A stretch of 64,000 nt of DNA from Pseudomonas cremoricolorata DSM 17059 = NBRC 16634 (lineage in GTDB: Bacteria > Pseudomonadota > Gammaproteobacteria > Pseudomonadales > Pseudomonadaceae). The stretch is taken from the NCBI RefSeq assembly GCF_000425745.1, contig NZ_AUEA01000013.1, forward strand, positions 82,373 through 146,372. Reading direction: 5' to 3'. How positions within the stretch are numbered: the stretch's first letter is position 1; every line of letters begins with the position of its first letter. A program made the translations under genes and the position numbers. Positions 61,029 to 64,000 of the stretch are shown piece by piece. Under the pieces are notes generated by a model. It saw nothing but the letters and a program-made list of their open reading frames with translations, was not told the origin of the DNA and did no database searches.

Positions 61029-61973
61029 TCATGAATCGATCCGCTTCCCATTTAACCGAATCACCGGCTTGCGCCTCTTTTCGAAGCCACACAACTTATC
61101 AATTTCTTTTGGAAACTTCGCATAGGGCACGTTGTACTGGATGAAGTTTTCGAAGCTTTCGGGGTACGCATTGATCAGGAGCCATCCTAACCAGAGCGGA
61201 ATAGTCACCGGGGCTTTGAGCAGTCCATAGGGTTTTGCCAAAGTGCGCCGCAGGCCGGCGTACCAGTGACGGTAGGGTTGCAGAGCTTCCTCTCGACGGC
61301 TGAGTCGTGGGGGGATGGGCGGGGGTTTAGGCAATACTTCGGGACCGTGTTCCATGAAGGCTTGGAGGTAGGAGAATAGGGACTTTGCTGAACGGTCGCC
61401 GTCGAATACACCAAGGTTTCCGCACGCGGCACAGATTTCGGTGGGCGGGTCCATGTTGTAGTCCACGCCGATCAGGTACAGCGGATGCCGAGTCGCATAG
61501 CCGCTCATCGAAACGATGGGAATAAACCCTGCTAGCACTTCGAGTTGATCCCAGTCCAGTACATGAAGGCGTGTTTGATGGGGATAGACGAAGTAGAGCT
61601 TGCGAGTTGCCCTGTGCAGGCGAATGTAGGCACCGCGGCAGCGATGGGCGCGGCTTATTAAGTATAGGCCAGTAATCACGGCCGGTAACATGGGAATGAT
61701 CAGTCCCAGCTCAGCAATCATCATCCATGTCAGCTCCTCCGTTTCAGTTAAATAGATCATGATTGAAAATGTTGCCAGACCCAGTATGAACGACAATGCC
61801 AGCGCTCGTGCTGCTCCGGACTGATTGAAATTAGCATACGTTTCCAGCTCAACAGCTTGGCTATTTAACCTGCGCACACCGTCCGCTTGTGGTGCTTCAC
61901 CTGTTTGCCTGTTTTTAGAAAGGCGTGTTCCGCCGAAGCGAATATTCTTTGGAAGGCGCTTGACCGCAGGCAT
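61029..61973 (-). CDS. DUF6708-like membrane protein, partner of the upstream effector-like gene
   Basis: 314 residues from ATG 61973, which shares one base with the TAA of the upstream gene (TAATG). An ATG at 62030 would add 19 residues and a 58-base overlap. RLPKNIRFGGTRLSKNR opens the protein. Two TM helices follow (ALALSFILGLATFSIMIYL; MIAELGLIIPMLPAVITGLYL). A soluble part has RKLYFVYPHQTRLHVLDWDQL and CAACGNLGVFDG. I recall DUF6708 proteins next to type VI effectors; whether this is immunity, adaptor or part of the toxin is unknown. G+C is lower than in the rest of the window. Confidence 0.65.
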   Translation of the reverse strand: MPAVKRLPKNIRFGGTRLSKNRQTGEAPQADGVRRLNSQAVELETYANFNQSGAARALALSFILGLATFSIMIYLTETEELTWMMIAELGLIIPMLPAVITGLYLISRAHRCRGAYIRLHRATRKLYFVYPHQTRLHVLDWDQLEVLAGFIPIVSMSGYATRHPLYLIGVDYNMDPPTEICAACGNLGVFDGDRSAKSLFSYLQAFMEHGPEVLPKPPPIPPRLSRREEALQPYRHWYAGLRRTLAKPYGLLKAPVTIPLWLGWLLINAYPESFENFIQYNVPYAKFPKEIDKLCGFEKRRKPVIRLNGKRIDS

Positions 61974-64000
61974 TACTTCGGGCCTCGGACAGGTTCCAAT
62001 TCTGCCAGATCGCTTGGTAGACTTAGCCATCCGCTTGCTTTGAATATCAGTGGTTTAGGTGAGTTAGGGTGGGTCAAAACCAGATCAGGCTGTCGTTCCG
62101 GGTCGGGGAAGTACACATATTCAAGGGTGACTTTGGCAAACTGATGCATTTGGATTGACCAGCCACATTCTTTGCCGGTAAATCCCAAGCGGGTCACAAG
62201 GCACTCCCGGTGGTAGTCGACAGGATTAGATCCTGAGTAGACTACGGGGCCGTCGATACGAGCTAGTGTTCTTTCATATAAGCTGAAAGTTAATCTGGTT
62301 TGAAAACGTTCCTCGGGCTGTCCTTGTATTCCCGGTAGCCAGCAGTGAATACGCAGTGTGCCTACCGGATACCCATACCTCTGCTCCCATTTGGCTTCGA
62401 GGCGCGGTCGATGGTATAAGCTATAAATAGCGTCTAGCTCTTCCTTGTTATTATAGCGGCTATAATCGATACCCCATGCACTGTGTTTCAGCCATATTTC
62501 CGCCGGTCCGTGTTTGTTCATATCGACGCCGATAGCAAATGCGACAACGACGGCCGTTGCTACCAGAGCCACGACCGCCCATCCCGCTGCAGTTAGTCCA
62601 AGAACAGTAACACCTGTGACTTCGGTCGACAGCGATATGGCGGCAGCTGTACCGCCGGCCCAAGTGGCAGTAGCGAGCACGCCGCTCGCAATGGCGGAAC
62701 CGAGAAACATCAATCCCTGATCAGGATTGCTGTTAGTGAATGCTTTTGCTGCACCTGCCAGCTCTACTGCAGCCATCAAAGTCGCGCTACCGGTGCCGAA
62801 TAAAGCGACACCGATTTTAGCCGCCATGAATTTAGCAGATGCAGCGACGGCAACTTTTCCGTGAATGCCAATGGTCGCCCCGATAATGCCTGCGCTGATT
62901 TCTAATCCTGCGCCGATCATTGCACTTAACGCCCCTAAGAGATTGGCGCCAGACACTAACTTATTCTTACTATTACTTGCTTCTCTTAGCGCATTCCTCA
63001 TCCCCACAACCGCCAAATACCCCCCCAACCCCGCAAACAAATGCCCCGCCGGCTCCCGCATCCGTTTCACCGCATTCATGAACGGATTCCCCTGCAGTTC
63101 CATCGCCCGTGGTGGTGGCAGCGCCGGTCGATCCTTGGGCGGACTGTCGATCTCGTGGTAGCTGGTCTCGCCAATCTTGACCCATTCATAGACGGGGATT
63201 TGGATGGTCAAGTCGAACTGGGTGACCTTCGGCGTCGGCACTTTCCAGCCTTGGGCTTTGGCGGCCTCCAGGCTTTGGTGGCCCTGGAACTCATAGGCGG
63301 CGCGTTGCAGGTCTGCCAGGCTCATTTCGTACTGGACGAGGGTGACGTTGGCCCTGATCTCCATCACATGCCGCAGGCGTGGTATCAGCACGTCTGCACG
63401 TTTGGCCGCGGGTATCGCTTGCAGCAGACCGATCAGGGCATTGGTGGCCGGGGTGATGGCATGTTCTTCCATGAAGGCGTCCAACACCTGGAAGGTGCTC
63501 TTGGCCAGCACCCCGGCGCTGTCGCGCAAGCGATCGAGGAGCAGGTCACTGCCATTGGCCAGCGCCAGCCAATAGGGGCTGCTGTCCACGGGCATGTCGA
63601 TCAGCTGGGCCAGCACGTGCGTGCCGCGCTGGGTGTGCACCAGGGCGCCGATACACTGGAAAACCGCCTGCTCATAGGCACGGGCCGTGGGGATGACGCG
63701 GGTATCGAAGCAGGACAGCGCCTTGCCCAGCAGCTTGACCGGATTCATCAGCACTACCCAGGCGATGACGTCGTTCACCGCCAGGGCGATGGTTTCGTCG
63801 AAGGCGTTGATGCGCTCGGCGTACTCGGCGGGAAATGCCATGGCGTCAGTGTATTTGACGAGCTTTTTCTGCCGGATCAGCGCATCGGCCCCCTCTTCGG
63901 AATACGCAGCCTGCTTGTGCATGGCCTCGAAGTAGTTGCTGATGAGCGTCGCGCTCTGCAATGCGTGGGCATTCTGGCCGGCATACTTCGTCTTGCGCTC
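61973..64000 (-). CDS. Large VasX/BTH_I2691-like type VI effector candidate, C-terminal 675 residues (start outside window)
   Basis: The frame is open at the window edge; the TAA is at 61973-61975. The first 300 or so visible residues are soluble and helical (VIAWVVLMNPVKLLGKALSC; YEWVKIGETSYHEIDSPPKD). Next come about five Gly/Ala-rich hydrophobic segments between 63060 and 62510 (LLGALSAMIGAGLEISAGII; LTAAGWAVVALVATAVVVAF), a colicin-like pattern. A soluble tail of about 170 residues ends in PVRGPK. The layout resembles pore-forming T6SS effectors of the VasX type. Coupling to a DUF6708-like gene supports this. No VgrG or Tec adaptor is visible. Assignment is from pattern only. Confidence 0.6.
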   Translation of the reverse strand, partial: ERKTKYAGQNAHALQSATLISNYFEAMHKQAAYSEEGADALIRQKKLVKYTDAMAFPAEYAERINAFDETIALAVNDVIAWVVLMNPVKLLGKALSCFDTRVIPTARAYEQAVFQCIGALVHTQRGTHVLAQLIDMPVDSSPYWLALANGSDLLLDRLRDSAGVLAKSTFQVLDAFMEEHAITPATNALIGLLQAIPAAKRADVLIPRLRHVMEIRANVTLVQYEMSLADLQRAAYEFQGHQSLEAAKAQGWKVPTPKVTQFDLTIQIPVYEWVKIGETSYHEIDSPPKDRPALPPPRAMELQGNPFMNAVKRMREPAGHLFAGLGGYLAVVGMRNALREASNSKNKLVSGANLLGALSAMIGAGLEISAGIIGATIGIHGKVAVAASAKFMAAKIGVALFGTGSATLMAAVELAGAAKAFTNSNPDQGLMFLGSAIASGVLATATWAGGTAAAISLSTEVTGVTVLGLTAAGWAVVALVATAVVVAFAIGVDMNKHGPAEIWLKHSAWGIDYSRYNNKEELDAIYSLYHRPRLEAKWEQRYGYPVGTLRIHCWLPGIQGQPEERFQTRLTFSLYERTLARIDGPVVYSGSNPVDYHRECLVTRLGFTGKECGWSIQMHQFAKVTLEYVYFPDPERQPDLVLTHPNSPKPLIFKASGWLSLPSDLAELEPVRGPK

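Overview
This window is a high-GC gammaproteobacterial chromosome segment. Gene order and protein sequences point to a Pseudomonas of the P. putida group: isc operon-ndk-rlmN-pilW-rodZ-ispG-hisS-bamB-der, a dpp operon with an OprD-type porin, RoxS/RoxR, gatCAB beside mreBCD, and maf-rng-yhdP-tldD-pmbA. Almost all of it is core housekeeping sequence. Only the last 3 kb looks like accessory DNA.

Region 1 (1-13266, + strand). The tail of iscS is followed by iscU-iscA-hscB-hscA-fdx-iscX (Fe-S cluster assembly), then ndk, rlmN, pilW, rodZ, ispG, hisS, a YfgM-type protein, bamB and der. Two of these products, RlmN and IspG, are themselves Fe-S enzymes. A hairpin between iscX and ndk carries a -10-like TATAAT in its loop.

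Region 2 (13367-23216). A methionine-type aminotransferase and an omega-amidase-like hydrolase form an overlapping pair. A PepSY/flavodoxin/ferredoxin-reductase fusion and speC follow on the minus strand. Next come a MITE-like inverted repeat and a four-gene osmoprotectant (OpuC/OsmU-type) ABC transporter operon.

Region 3 (23691-26620). prfC is followed by a conserved membrane protein of unknown function and a 24-residue hydrophobic mini-protein with a good ribosome binding site.

Region 4 (26645-37212, minus strand). A dipeptide uptake operon runs, in transcription order: three solute-binding proteins with an OprD-family porin between the second and third, then dppB, dppC, dppD, dppF. Strong hairpins flank the porin gene, and palindromes lie upstream of the first gene.

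Region 5 (37540-47545). A SIMPL-domain protein is divergent from roxSR. An AEC-family carrier, aroP, a CaCA-family antiporter with an altered ion-site residue, an RlpA-like lipoprotein and gatCAB follow.

Region 6 (47751-60895). mreBCD (mreC apparently starting at ATT), maf, rng, yhdP, a nitrilase-family amidase, tldD, yjgA/darP (minus) and pmbA.

Region 7 (61029-64000, minus strand). The C-terminal part of a large protein resembling VasX/BTH_I2691-type type VI secretion effectors is translationally coupled (TAATG) to a DUF6708-like membrane protein. G+C drops sharply inside the effector-like gene, suggesting a swapped C-terminal module with its partner gene. This is the most likely place for new biology in the window. 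Domain and family names are from memory of conserved motifs; no database search was possible.
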